Below are positions 21,557 through 33,953 of a DNA stretch of 64,000 nucleotides, piece by piece. The notes beneath the pieces are model-generated. The model had not been told where the DNA came from. It ran no database searches and saw only the letters and a program-made list of their open reading frames with translations. The position numbers were made by a program, and so were the translations under genes. Position 1 is the first letter of the stretch. The number at the start of each line of letters is the position of its first letter. Origin of the DNA: Bugula neritina (taxonomy: Eukaryota; Bryozoa; Gymnolaemata; Cheilostomatida; Bugulidae); NCBI GenBank assembly GCA_964035545.1, contig OZ037765.1:1147501-1211500 (forward strand), in the 5' to 3' direction.

Positions 21557-22389
21557 AAGTGCATGCTTCTGTCCAACAGCTTAACTCGTCTTCTGCAGAA
21601 GCTGGGAAACTTTAATAGTCTCATTTCTTTCATCAATTTTCTAGTCAGGTTGACAAGCCCGTGGGAACAGACCCTCTTTCTAGATATCATAGTGTGTCTC
21701 AACTTGGAATTGAGCTTTTAAAAGCAGCCGCCTGTCAGTCGCTTTCAGATTCTAAGTTAATTGTTAGATGTGATATACAGCATGGTGTCATATTGTATAT
21801 AGACAAATTTTATATTCTTGGTTTGGATATACATCAACAGAAGTTTGAATGTTAAACACAAGTGTTATAGCAATATGTGTGTTATAGTATGAGGTATGAT
21901 ATGTTAAGAAATGCATATATTAAACAAGCTGATGTTGTAGTGAGGAGAGTTTAGACTGAAATCACAGCCACTATCACATCGAAGCCGTCAATGACGAAAG
22001 TCAATAACTGGGTATTTCTATAATAAAGTTTTGTTGACTACTGCTATCAAAGTAACTTAGATGGGAAGAATTTTGTGTCACATTGGTTATAGTGGATTGA
22101 TGGTCATGTTCAAGTATAGATGCAGCAATAAACTGCAGTGGGTTCAAGTATGGTTTTAGTTGCGCTTTTGCTGTATTGCTAACATTAGTTTTAAGATCTC
22201 TTAATTCATTATCAGTGAAGTGATCTTGTATAACATTTGTGTTAAACTGCATTAGATAGTGATGTTTACAAACCAGTGTTGACTCACAGATAATATTTTT
22301 CCACCATGCAGAGCTGCCATGCCTGCTAACCTAGATCATAGTTGCAATTTTTGTATATAGGCTGCGTAGTTGTAGTGATGGGTTTACCC

Positions 22390-22442
22390 AGTGGCCTCCG
22401 TGGTGTAATGGTTAGCACACTTGCTTGCAAGCCAGAGGACTC
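22390..22442 (+). mobile_element. Truncated tRNA-derived SINE copy
   Basis: Starts gcctccgtggtgtaatgg and is cut short after the anticodon-arm region (gcaagccagaggactctg). Same family as the copy at 22585. Confidence 0.6.
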
Positions 22443-22584
22443 TGTTTTTCCAAGCTATTTCGGCCTTTAGTGAAATTTAGTAGTAGTAGTAGCACTCCGA
22501 GGGAGTTGAGTGGCTGAAGACTGAAGGAGTAGTAGATAGGCCAGTGGAGTTCAGAGAACTGGGTAAGATGTAGTGTTGAGTTTA

Positions 22585-22662
22585 CCCAGTGTCCCCGTGG
22601 TGTAAAGGTTAGCACACTTGTTTGCAAGCCAGAGGTCTTGGATTCGATTCTCAGTGGAGGCA
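22585..22662 (+). mobile_element. tRNA-derived SINE copy
   Basis: gtggtgtaaaggttagcac (A box) and ggattcgattc (B box), ending gtggaggca, which could pair with the acceptor-stem start seen in the 22390 copy (gcctccg). It is followed by a microsatellite. Preceded by tttacccagtg, as is the copy at 22390. Confidence 0.65.
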
Positions 22663-22697
22663 AAATTACTTTTCAGTAGTGTGCCCAAGCAACTCAA

Positions 22698-22709
22698 CAC
22701 ACACACACA

Positions 22710-22801
<92 letters not shown>

Positions 22802-22806
22802 CACAT
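22698..22806. repeat. (GCAC)n flanked by (AC)n
   Basis: About 85 bp of cgca tetranucleotides with AC dinucleotide tails, directly behind the SINE copy. Confidence 0.95.
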
Positions 22807-22844
22807 ACAAAAAAAATTATAATAAACATATTACATCATCACAC

Positions 22845-22990
22845 AAACTGCATTGCGGTGAAGGCAGCAAAGGCCAACACCTGATTTTTCAAAGGTGATA
22901 TGAAACTGCAGCCTACAAAGTAATCACGTTATATTTATGTTAGACATTTCACAGTGATAACATGTAACAACCATGCTATTAATATAATTC
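22845..22990. repeat. Interspersed repeat related to 10400-10520
   Basis: Diverged similarity described under the 10400 entry; related pieces may continue around 23130-23170 and 22230-22255 (gtgttgaattgcat-like). Confidence 0.4.
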
Positions 22991-23272
22991 ATAAAATACT
23001 GATAACAACTGTCAAAGCCTTGACAAGACAATATCAGCAGTGAACACCTGAGCAGAGTACAAGCAGTGCGAAACTGCAGCGCTGACCCCGTGACACCATT
23101 TAGCATTCTTTGTATATATAACAGAGTGATACAGAAATATTTGTGTTGAATTGCATTTGCAATGAGGATTTATGAAAAAAATATTCATTTATCCAGGTAT
23201 ACATGTCTAACACGTTGCTAGCAGCTCTCTGAAAGTGGTGGTGGCTAAAGGCAGCCATGTTTGTCATATTTA

Positions 23273-23616
23273 GCCTAGGGCCACACGTTGCGTATTTTCG
23301 CATGCGAAAATTGTAATCACAAGTAGCAAAGGTGTCCACTGTGCGCGTTGAGAAAACATTCGCACTTGTCGCTCTGCATTTTCAACGCAAGTGCGAATCG
23401 TCTCTGTCCTCGTCACCTAATTGGCTGGTAGTTATTAAGCGAGCCCAATTTCTTTATTTTAGTGCTACATTCCGGTAAATTGCGTTTTATTGAAAGCGAG
23501 TGCGATTTAAAAATGAAAGCTTTATTTATCACGCATCACTGACGCTACAGTGGACACCTTTGCTACTTGTGATTTCAATTTTCGCATGCGAAAATACGCA
23601 CCGTGTGGCCCTAGGC
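23273..23616. mobile_element. MITE with ~70-bp terminal inverted repeats and TTA target duplication
   Basis: The ends GCCTAGGGCCACACG and CGTGTGGCCCTAGGC open inverted repeats of about 70 bp. These include ttttcgcatgcgaaaa and aagtagcaaaggtgtccac, with few mismatches. The trinucleotide TTA is duplicated on each side (23270-23272, 23617-23619). The 3-bp TTA duplication fits the PIF/Harbinger group (TWA), which is inference. The interior carries subterminal inverted motifs (attcgcacttg and its complement) and no transposase. Confidence 0.88.
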
Positions 23617-24909
23617 TTATTGCGTGCATTCATTATAACAAGAAAAGATAACTCCTTCAATGTATTGACACTGATTCATTGTATTATAATATCTTATGAA
23701 ATAAAGACTTGCAATATGTTATTGATAGGAAGCATCTATCTAAATACTTCAATTTGTGCTGCTATTTTTGTCCTTGGTCTTATAAAACTTTATTTGTTCT
23801 TAAAAAACAACAGTGAGCACTCACTAGTTCCATTTTAAATTCATTTTAAATTTTAAGCATATATCTTTCAAAGTAAAACAAGTGTTTCGATCATTTAAAA
23901 AGATATATATTATTTGAGATTCGACACTTATTGCAACTTTTTTTGTTGATTTTATGAGTAATTTAAACTTCTAAACTAGCTCAAGATAGGGTATTGTTTT
24001 GTTGTTATATAGAAAATAAAATAGTAATTATTAACAATATGTGAGTACTACATTAATTGCCATTGATGTTATAATTTGGTACAAAAGGAATCTTTATAGA
24101 AATGTTTATTTTATGCATTTCATTCAGCTTCCTATAAAAGCAATTTCGTTATATGCTATGCGTTGTATATATTTAACTTGGTCTTTTGCTTTGTTTTATT
24201 CACCTAATTTTGTTTATTATACACATATAAGATGTCGATTTTCAATCAATAATACAAGTTATAATAATATATTGTTTTGGTATCTACTAATATTTATCGT
24301 AGTCAGTTAGGAGTTGTGATTACTTGCAATTTTACAATTTTCAGTCTGCTGATGTGTCATGCACTTCAGGGCTTTTACTGTGCATCTTCTGAAGTTGCAT
24401 ATTTGCAGCACAATTCACGAACTGTGAACCAAAGATTTAAAGTTAATAGATCACATTGCTGTAAACAAGTATAACTATATTTAGCTTATATATTTTAATT
24501 TATAATTATAGCTACAGCTTTTATTGGTCGATAAAGTGTCGCGAGTTACTAGATTGCGCAATATGACAAGAGAAAACAACTTTGAATGATTCTGTTGAGA
24601 TTTTCATTGACGTAAAACTTTTCGAGTAGCCGTTTGCAGTCTTTTTATAAACAGGAAACTGAATGGAAATTACTCATAACTCAAGTCATATCTCATCATT
24701 CCTCATAGTCATAGTCATTGCACACATTCGCAATCTAAATCTTTGTCTTGCATTCATGACTCGCATTTAATTTTATTTTTACATGGATTCGTATTTCAGT
24801 TTGGCTATCACTTATCACGTAGTCATAGATTTTTTAACGGTAACTGCATAACAGCAAATCATTAATCAATGATCGTAACTCGTAAGAACAGTAAAACAGT
24901 TGATCATGA

Positions 24910-25770
24910 TATTAATGTTATGTTACTAATAGTAATAGTAATACTAATAGTAATACTAATACTAATAGTAATAGTAATACTAATGGTAATACTAATAGTA
25001 ATACTAATAGTAATACTATTATTATCAGTGTAAGTGTTACTATTAGTATTACTGTAATACTAATAGTAATACTAAGATTAAGAGTAAGTCTAACACTAAT
25101 ACTATTACTATTAGTCCATTACTATTACTATTAGTAATACTAATAGTAATGGACTAATGTCTAATACTAATAGTAATAGTAATACTAATAGTAATACTAA
25201 TACTAAATAACTAATAGTATTAGTCTAATACTAATAGTCTAGCACTAGTAGTAGTAGCAATACTAATTTTATAACTAATACTAAGTCTAATAGTCTAGCA
25301 CTAGTACTAGTAGTAGTAATACTAATAGTAGTAACTGTAATTTAGTTTTACTTTTACTAATACTAATAGTAATAGTAATACTAATACTATAGTATTACTA
25401 TTACTATTAGTAATACTAATACTTATAGTTATGGCTATTACTAAAGTATTACTTGTAGTTATTAACACTGACATAAACAGTAAGTGTAACACTAACTTAA
25501 ACTTACAGCAACACCTAAACTAAAGGTAAAATAAAAACTAAAAAGGATGAATCATAATTATAATGATGAATGATCATGGTGACAATAGGAATCCATAATT
25601 AATATTATAATCAATAATCATACGCATAATACAAAATATTATAATAATGTTAATAGTTATAGGCTTGCAGTATTACTAATGGTATTAGTGTTATTATTAC
25701 TAATACTAATAGTATCACTAATACTAATAGTAATAGTTATACTTATAGTAATAAGCAATACTACTGCTTA
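24910..25770. repeat. Degenerate TAATACTAATAG arrays
   Basis: Long stretches of interspersed tactaatagtaa units on both strands, including a perfect 18-bp inverted repeat (25110-25127 with 25141-25158) around a 13-base loop. Confidence 0.85.
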
Positions 25771-26656
25771 ATTAAAAGAATTTAACTCAAGGGGTTTGAC
25801 ATACTGATAAAGTAAGTTTGAGAGACTGTGAGAATTAGAATGGGTAACACTAGCTTGAGCAATGTTTTATACTGACAGTTATGCAGTTGATTTAAACTCA
25901 AATGCATTCATTTCTAGACAAAATTAAAATAAATAATAAATATAATTATAATGCATTTATTATTTATATGCGATTTATTTTTCCAAATTAGTATTGTAAG
26001 CATTAAGAATGAAATAAGTTTAATAAATTTAGCTAGTTGAACTGAAATCAAAGCTCATTATTTATTCGATTCTATGTGATTATGAATAACATTTGGCCGT
26101 TTCATCCTGATACGATATATCAATCTCCATTTTGATGTTATCTTTTATTGTAACTCATAGATTTATATGTTTACTTGCTGTCTCGTGTACATAGTATTAG
26201 ATGTATTAGATGTATTTGTTACTCAACTTTTAGACCTTGTTTGATATAAATTCTAACCTGAACTGAAAGATACAGTGAAAGCTAAGCACAGGCAAACAGA
26301 TCATTAAAGTAAGCCCAACTCTAGGCCAGCTCTGAGCTTTATCTACTAAACTGAGTGTAAGTGATAACCAAGCTAGTATAAGATATAGTGTCTGTTTTCT
26401 ATATAAGAATTATAAAGTTGTGTGTTTTGATTTGTTGAATTCCTGTAAAGAAATTTTTCATGCATATTTAAGATTTATTGGAACTTTTCTGTTTTGTTCT
26501 TGAGAGCTTGTTTTGTTATATTTTCCATAAGATCCTAACACTTACTATCTTTACAATAAAACCTAGAGCTAGCTGAAAGTACAGTCACTATAGTGGGATG
26601 TTTTTATAACCTGAGAATAATTTATACACGAGTGAATTCCCTTCTTTTAGCAGTTG

Positions 26657-27345
26657 ATGGCAGCAGTTTTAAAAAAGAAGCCCGGACCAAACGGCCGGGC
26701 CGAGGAATGGTCCAAGACAGGCACGTGTTTGAACAGACCGAATGAAGGATGGATCCACACGGCACAGGAGCTGGAGACCCCAATGGGGATCTGCTACCAA
26801 GTGCGGGTACGTCAGTAGGGTGCGATGTAATACACTAATATATTAGTATAGTATACAGTATATTAGTATAGTACACAGTATATTGTACTATGTGTTCTGT
26901 ATTTTCCAGTATATCGGATGCATGGAAGTTGTGGTTTCTATGAAGACGTTAGACTTCGAGTCTCGAACAGCTGTTGCTAGGTAGGTCACATGACATTGTA
27001 GTCGCATGACATTGTAGTCACATGACTTTGTAGTCACATGACTGGCTAGCAGTGAGTACAGGTGGAGTTTTTGTAGCAATTCATTCATATCACTCTTTCA
27101 GCTATCAGCTGCGTGTCTATTCTTTGTAGAGTTTTGATATGTGCAAACATTATCTGTCAACTTTATCTATTCTCACCTTTGTTCTTGTATGTTACTTCTA
27201 CTTCCTTGACTACTACCAGCACTACTAGTACTACTACTAGTACTAGTACTACTACTACTACTACTACTACTACTAGTACTACTACTACTACTACTACTAC
27301 TGCTACTACTACTACTACTACTGTTGCTACTACTACTACTACTAG

Positions 27346-27376
<31 letters not shown>

Positions 27377-30300
27377 GGTACTACTACTACTACTACTACT
27401 AGTACTACTACTAGTACTACTACTACTACTCTGATATATTTTAGAGAGTCGATATGTAGAGTTGCAGAATCTGCGGGATTGAAATCTGCTATAAAACGGA
27501 AAAAGGTATTTTGTATCCCTTTACTGTAATATAGTCTGCATTTAATATAATGTTGGGTTTGTACTTTCTATTACAATATTCTTTTCAAAAGCTGTTCATA
27601 TTGAAATTGAAATCCCCTCCCCACTGTTGGTATTCTAATAAAACGTGAAAGTTGTTGCACCTTATTTGGTATAGAAAGTTACTCGTGTGACACATTGACT
27701 TTAAGGGTGATGTACTGGTAACCCCTCAACTTTAGTCTCTCAGCCTAACCTCAGTCTAGTTGTCTGGTACGCAGGCTATCCTTAGTCTAGTTGTCTGGTA
27801 CGCAGGCTATCCTTAGTGTAGTTGTCTGGTACGCAGGCTATCCTTAGTCTAGTTGTCTGGTACGCAGGCTATCCTTAGTCTAGTTGTCTGGTACGCAGGC
27901 TACCCTTAGTCTAGTTGTCTGGTAGCAGGCTATATGTCTCATCTTTGTTTGTTGACATTTCTCTACTCCGGACACATGCTACGAATTCCAAACTAGCCAC
28001 TAATAATTGTGACTCCAGGCACCCTGTTGTTCCACTCCACTGGACACTCTCTATATATTATATACTGGGCATCACATAACTGTTATGACGTCATGAAGTC
28101 TCTCCTTCATTCTGTCAACATACTATACATATATCTCCACATGTTACGCAATATCACCTGCATGATGTCAGTCAGTGTTAGTTTTAATAGTTTGTCACCA
28201 AATCTTTGTTTGCCTCTCTAAGTCCCTCACTCTACCTTAGGCTCAGCACCAAAGGACTTATCTGGTTGGTTTAGGCTATTTAGCATGCATTTTAATGAGT
28301 CAAGTTTAACCCATTTTAATAAAACATGACACGCATACTGAACATAACTTTGTATAGACTTTAACTCCACTTCTATCTTCCCGGTGAGTGTGTAACCTAC
28401 ATTTCTACCTCCAGGACAAGAGAATACACAAGTGTCTAGGAGAGATCCCGAACATGCGCAATGCGGGGCGGGAGGTCACCCTAGCCATCACCACCGACAA
28501 CGTGAGTATGACAATCATGAACTCAGGCCAGACTCTGATGAACCACAGCATGGAGGAGATATCTTTCGCTTCTGGCGGCGACGCTGTAAGTCTCTACCGC
28601 GTACTTACCTTTTACTTACCCTATACTTACACTTAACACTTATATTATACTAATACTTACACTTGTAGTAGTGTATATATAATACTTATACTGCACGTAT
28701 GTACATACTCAGTACTTACCCTTTTATTGCAATATACATACAATATACGTACTAGTACTTACACTGTAGTACTTACACTGTAGTACTTACACTGTAGTAC
28801 TTACACTGTAGTACTTACACTGGTTGTAGTACTTATGCCTTGTTATATATATTATACATTCTAATGTGTATATATTCTAATGTATATATATTGTGTATAT
28901 GATATGTAATGTCATGTATTGTATATACTATATATTATAGTAGTATATGTTATGTCATGTATTGTATAGTATATAGTATAATATGTATGTAATCTTTCAT
29001 GTGGTTTATTGCACATCATTTCACCATTTCCTACTCATTGCCAGACACATGGAAGAAGTAGTGAAGCAGTTCCTTGTTGTGTATATACTAGTAATTCTAT
29101 ACAGTACAGAGATTCTACTAGTACCTTCACCTATACACACCTTGATATATACACCTTGATATACACACCTTGATATACACACCTTGATATACACACCTTG
29201 ATATACACACCTTGATATACACACCTTGATATATACACCTTGATATATACACCTTGATATACACACCTTGATATATACACCTTGATATACACCTTGATAT
29301 ATACACCTTGATATACACCTTGATATATACACCTTGATATATATACCTTGATATACACACCTTGATATACACACCTTGATATATACACCTTGATATACAC
29401 ACCTTGATATATACACCTTGATATACACACCTTGATATACACACCTTGATATACACACCTTGATATACACACCTTGATACACACCTTGATATATACACCT
29501 TGATATATACACCTTGATATACACACCTTGATATATACACCTTGATATATACACCTTGATATATACACCTTGATATACACACCTTGATATACACACCTTG
29601 ATATACACACCTTGATATATACACCTTGATATATACACCTTGATATACACACCTTGATATATACACCTTGATATACACCTTGATATATACACCTTGATAT
29701 ACACCTTGATATATACACCTTGATATATATACCTTGATATACACACCTTGATATACACACCTTGATATATACACCTTGATATACACACCTTGATATATAC
29801 ACCTTGATATACACACCTTGATATACACACCTTGATATACACACCTTGATATACACACCTTGATACACACCTTGATATATACACCTTGATATATACACCT
29901 TGATATACACACCTTGATATATACACCTTGATATACACCTTGATATATACACCTTGATATACACACCTTGATATATACACCTTGATATACACACCTTGAT
30001 ATACACACCTTGATATATACACCTTGATATATACACCTTGATATACACACCTTGATATATACACACCTTGATATACACACCTTGATATATACACCTTGAT
30101 ATACACACCTTGATACACACCTTGATATATACACCTTGATATATACACCTTGATATACACACCTTGATATATACACCTTGATATATACACCTTGATATAT
30201 ACACCTTGATATATATACCTTGATATACACACCTTGATATACACACCTTGATATACACACCTTGATATATACACCTTGATATACACACCTTGATACACAC

Positions 30301-33113
30301 CTTGATATATACACCTTGATATATACACCTTGATATACACACCTTGATATATACACCTTGATATATACACCTTGATATATACACCTTGATATACACACCT
30401 TGATATATACACCTTGATACACACCTTGATATATACACCTTGATATATACACCTTGATATACACACCTTGATATATACACCTTGATATATACACCTTGAT
30501 ATATACACCTTGATATACACACCTTGATATACACACCTTGATATATACACCTTGATATATACACCTTGATATATACACCTTGATATACACACCTTGATAT
30601 ACACACCTTGATATACACACCTTGATATACACACCTTGATATACACACCTTGATATATACACCTTGATATATACACCTTGATATACACACCTTGATATAC
30701 ACACCTTGATATACACACCTTGATATATACACCTTGATATACACACCTTGATATATACACCTTGATATATACACCTTGATATATACACCTTGATATATAC
30801 ACCTTGATATACACACCTTGATATACACACCTTGATATATACACCTTGATATATACACCTTGATATATACACCTTGATATATACTAGTAACTAACCACAG
30901 GCAAGCTATATCTTAGCTCCACCCTGCCTTATCTCAACGTCTTCCTATATTATACATACAATAATTATTCATAGCACCTCCTAATTACCTCAGTATACTA
31001 TACCTCATGCTTGTCTATACTTTATACTAAATTAATTAACATTTCTAAAGGTTCCATTCAGTAAAACTATTTATCTAAACAGATGTGCTACGCCCTTGAT
31101 GACTGTGTGAAAATATAACATCATCACATGTGTGCAGCTGAAATACTAGTTTATGTTTCGTCTTATTGATAGACAAACAGACAGACTTCCTTTCTCCTGA
31201 TTCCCAAACAACAAGTTGAGAGAATTGCTGAAGCAATGTTCAGTCAATGTTTCTTCTCTCGAGTTATGAAGAAATTTTTGTAATTTTGCTGGAAATGACT
31301 CAACAAAATTATTTGGCAAACTTTTGTAATCACAATATTTTGTAATTCTATTTCAAGTCAACTTATATAAAGGCGTAGAACTGATATTTCTCTACCCATA
31401 TAGAGTTGTGTTATATGAACTTGTCTTGAATTATTGTATACCTGCTATCAACTTGTGCTATTAATATCTGTTAGCCAATCAAATACCTGCTAGAGTTTCG
31501 TACAGGAAGTAACGTGTGTACATTACAGGAAACAGCTGACTTTGTGGCGTACGTAGCGAAAGATGCAACCAATAAAAGAGCTTGTCATGTGATCGAGTGT
31601 GACGGAGGTATTGCCTCTGATGTCATCATAACTATCGGTAAGGGAATATAACTTCCTCCCACATTAGAGAACACCTCAGCTCTGTTTCAGTGTTTCCTCA
31701 CACAAGAGCTACTCTATAATTCGTCTGCTTTTGGTATTTTCAGCGCAAGCCTTCGAGCTTCGATACAAACAGATGTTGAAGAGAAAGCAGCACCCAGTGG
31801 TTGTACCTGACAGGTGTGTAGATGCTACAGTTTGTCTGTTAGTCTGTCTGTTAGTCCCTCTTAGTATTCTCACAAGTTAGAGGATACAGTGTAGCCTCAG
31901 TTCTCTGTTGCAGGCAGGTGAATGTAGAGGAGGAGTCAGCATGGGGCGATGAAGAACCGACGTATTACAACGAAGGAGTGGATATAGAAACCATCCGACA
32001 AGAGAGGGACTCTCAGATACCCCCGCCTATTCCGCCCCTGCCAGACCACTACTCCTCCCGTCCCTCCAACCTGCCGGTGGCGGTGCCGGCGCCACCCGGC
32101 TCGCCCGCCCCTGTCACCGCGGCGACCAACAAGTCCAGCCCACTGTACGAGAACACCGAAACTGTGCCCACTGAGAACGCCTACTCTTTAGCTGAAGAGA
32201 TAAAATCAGATGACAACTCTCCCAGACACGAGCCCTGGTTCCACGGGAAACTAACCCGGCACGATGTGAGTGCAGCTGTTTTCTCTCTGTAGACATCAGT
32301 GTTTGTAACTGCAAGACACGTGCTCCATTATTTCTATTTTTTACCTCTTTTGAAACTAGTTTAGAAAGTTACTGAATTTACCCAACATAAAGATATATCT
32401 CTCCTGTGATACAGACAAGGTTTGCTCTGTCTGTACACTGAGTTTCTGTTTTCATGTGAAGGCGGAGAAGTTGCTGACTGCTGACGGAGAGTTCCTGGTT
32501 CGGGAGAGTTCTAATAAAGTTGGCCAGTTCGTGTTGAGTGGCATGAAGAACGGCATCGTTGTTCATCTGCTGCTGGTTGACCCCGAGGGCGTGGTGAGTC
32601 ATAGTACTGCTACTCGTATAGTCTGTATATCTCTACTGCTACGTCGTATAGTCTCTATATCTCTACTACTACGTCGTATAGTATGTATTGGTATAGTACT
32701 GTGTTTGACATATAAATATACCAAACACACCAGTAACTAAGTGTTTACATGGTGAGACAATTTCTATTCAATCTATTGAGAGGATAACTCTAAAGGATAC
32801 TTTGTAGCTATAACCACTTTGGACTATATTCTTATTTTAATGTCAGTTTTAGACTGAAAAATCTTTTTTAAATGGAGTTAAATATAAAATTGTTATTAAG
32901 TTTTGTATGTCAACTTTAATGCTAGCTAATAAATAGTTTTTACTGTTTATTATCTCAAGCTAATTTTTAGCCTGGGTTCTCACTTTGCAGGTGCGCACTA
33001 AAGACAGGACGTTTGACAACGTGTCCCACCTCATATCCTATCATAAGGACAATCTGGTGCCGATTCTATCACAGGAGATAGAGTTGTACCTCAGCTCCCC
33101 AATACTCAAGTAG
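26657..33113 (+). CDS. SHC: SHC adaptor protein (PTB-CH1-SH2)
   Basis: Adaptor that links phosphotyrosine receptors to Grb2/Ras at the membrane. Exons: 26657-26806, 26910-26980, 27445-27505, 28415-28585, 31529-31637, 31744-31813, 31914-32265, 32462-32593, 32991-33113. Phases agree, giving 412 residues, close to p46/p52 Shc. The N-terminus EEWSKTG...GWIHTAQ matches the p52-type start. The PTB domain follows ([45 protein letters not shown]). The CH1 linker has two Grb2-type YxN sites, YYN at 228-230 and YEN at 289-291, and proline-rich stretches. The SH2 domain runs from W319 (WFHGKL) with FLVRES and phosphotyrosine arginine R342, ending at SSPILK. An acceptor lies 6 bp before the ATG, so a 5' UTR exon is likely upstream. 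There is no room for the longer p66-type CH2 start in this first exon. Confidence 0.95.
27190..27432. repeat. (ACT)n array before the SHC exon 3 acceptor
   Basis: About 240 bp of ACT triplets ending 12 bp before the acceptor AG at 27444. Open in all frames as poly-Thr/Ser and similar; not coding. Confidence 0.95.
27745..27935. repeat. 31-bp minisatellite in SHC intron 3
   Basis: Six copies containing ctagttgtctggtacgcagg. Confidence 0.9.
29127..30885. repeat. 1.76-kb minisatellite of 12-16-bp units in SHC intron 4
   Basis: More than 120 copies of 14-bp units ccttgatatacaca / ccttgatatataca with occasional shorter units (ccttgatacaca). Because 14 is not divisible by 3 and the unit has no stop on the - strand, all three - frames are open for about 1.7 kb ([14 protein letters not shown]...). 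Intronic in SHC and not coding. Confidence 0.95.
32594..32690. repeat. Short tandem repeat at the SHC exon 8 donor
   Basis: About 2.5 copies of a ~31-bp unit (cgtatagtctgtatatctc, ctactgctacgt) start within 20 bp of the donor gtgagtc. Confidence 0.6.
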
Positions 33114-33953
33114 TCGGGTGCTCAGGCTATGATGTGTATAGTGTGAGTCACTCACTCTGCCAACAACCATATATTCTATCTACTGCTACTTTCTTATGCT
33201 CTGTGACGACTACTTACAGAATACAACAGGCTGAGCTTCTCAGTCTAAATGTTGTTTCAATGTAGTCTTTTTGTAGAAAGAACAACCACTGGTTTGAAAT
33301 AAATTCTTGACCTGTTATTATGAAAGAATTATTTTAGAAATCGTGTAATTTATAAGTATTATAAATGTTATGCAGTTTATTAGTATATTTCATCATTCAA
33401 CTTGTTATCATTATTATTTTGTTATTTTTAGCATAGCCAAACTATCTATGCATTATATTGATAATCATTTTGGTAAATTTTTATTCTAGTATTACATGCC
33501 TGATTTTACTATAAATATTATGTCAAATAATCGGTAATTCTGTCTTTTTAATTATTATATTTTCATCCATTTTTCCTTCTCCAATTTTGTAATATTGTGG
33601 ATGCATTAAATAACCAAAGATCTGAAATTTGTGGGTGTTGCATACAATTTTAACTTTTATATCGCGTTCAGGATTGTCTTTTTCTACCGTTTATATGCTT
33701 TAATAAATTATTTGCACTACATTCTCTCCCTGTCTATTCAATTTCATTGGCTATATACGTGGTTTGATTAGCACTTTTGTACAAGGAAAGATAATTCTCA
33801 ATAAAGTAGTAAAGTCGTGACCTGGCAATAGCCTAAATTCTTGTACAAACGAACGCAGCTCTTTTTGAGCGAGTATCACTGACCTCCTTGCTTGAGTAGG
33901 GATTCAGTCTTGAACCGCGTAAACATAAAGGGCCGAAAGGTCAAAGGACGGTA
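33114..33953. other. SHC 3' UTR and FAHD1 promoter interval
   Basis: AT-rich, no ORF of note. An AATAAA at 33298 can end SHC transcripts; FAHD1 begins at 33954 on the same strand. Confidence 0.5.
33298..33303 (+). terminator. Candidate poly(A) signal of SHC
   Basis: AATAAA 185 bp after the SHC stop codon. Confidence 0.55.

Larger units (their letters stand above)
20382..26650. other. Intergenic region rich in repeats
   Basis: Between the divergent TRIM-NHL and SHC genes. It contains SINE fragments, microsatellites, a MITE and long degenerate TAATACTA arrays. Small ORFs (for example 21661-21855, 22252-22001) show no recognisable domain and are not supported as genes. Confidence 0.5.

Noticed and set aside
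20560-22640. Possible true tRNA genes at the B-box matches
   Set aside because: Anticodon stems do not pair properly and the copies share non-tRNA flanks, so they are SINE heads.
22551-22884. Cys/Val and His/Thr/Ala/Arg repeat ORFs
   Set aside because: Translations of the (GCAC)n/(AC)n microsatellite on both strands.
23500-24474. Hydrophobic ORFs suggesting small membrane proteins
   Set aside because: They overlap the MITE end and AT-rich intergenic sequence; hydrophobic residues follow from T-rich codons, and no family or splice support is seen.
29021-30872. Three overlapping - strand ORFs of 575-607 codons
   Set aside because: Product of a stop-free 14-bp repeat unit in an SHC intron; no domain, no start context, same peptide in all frames.
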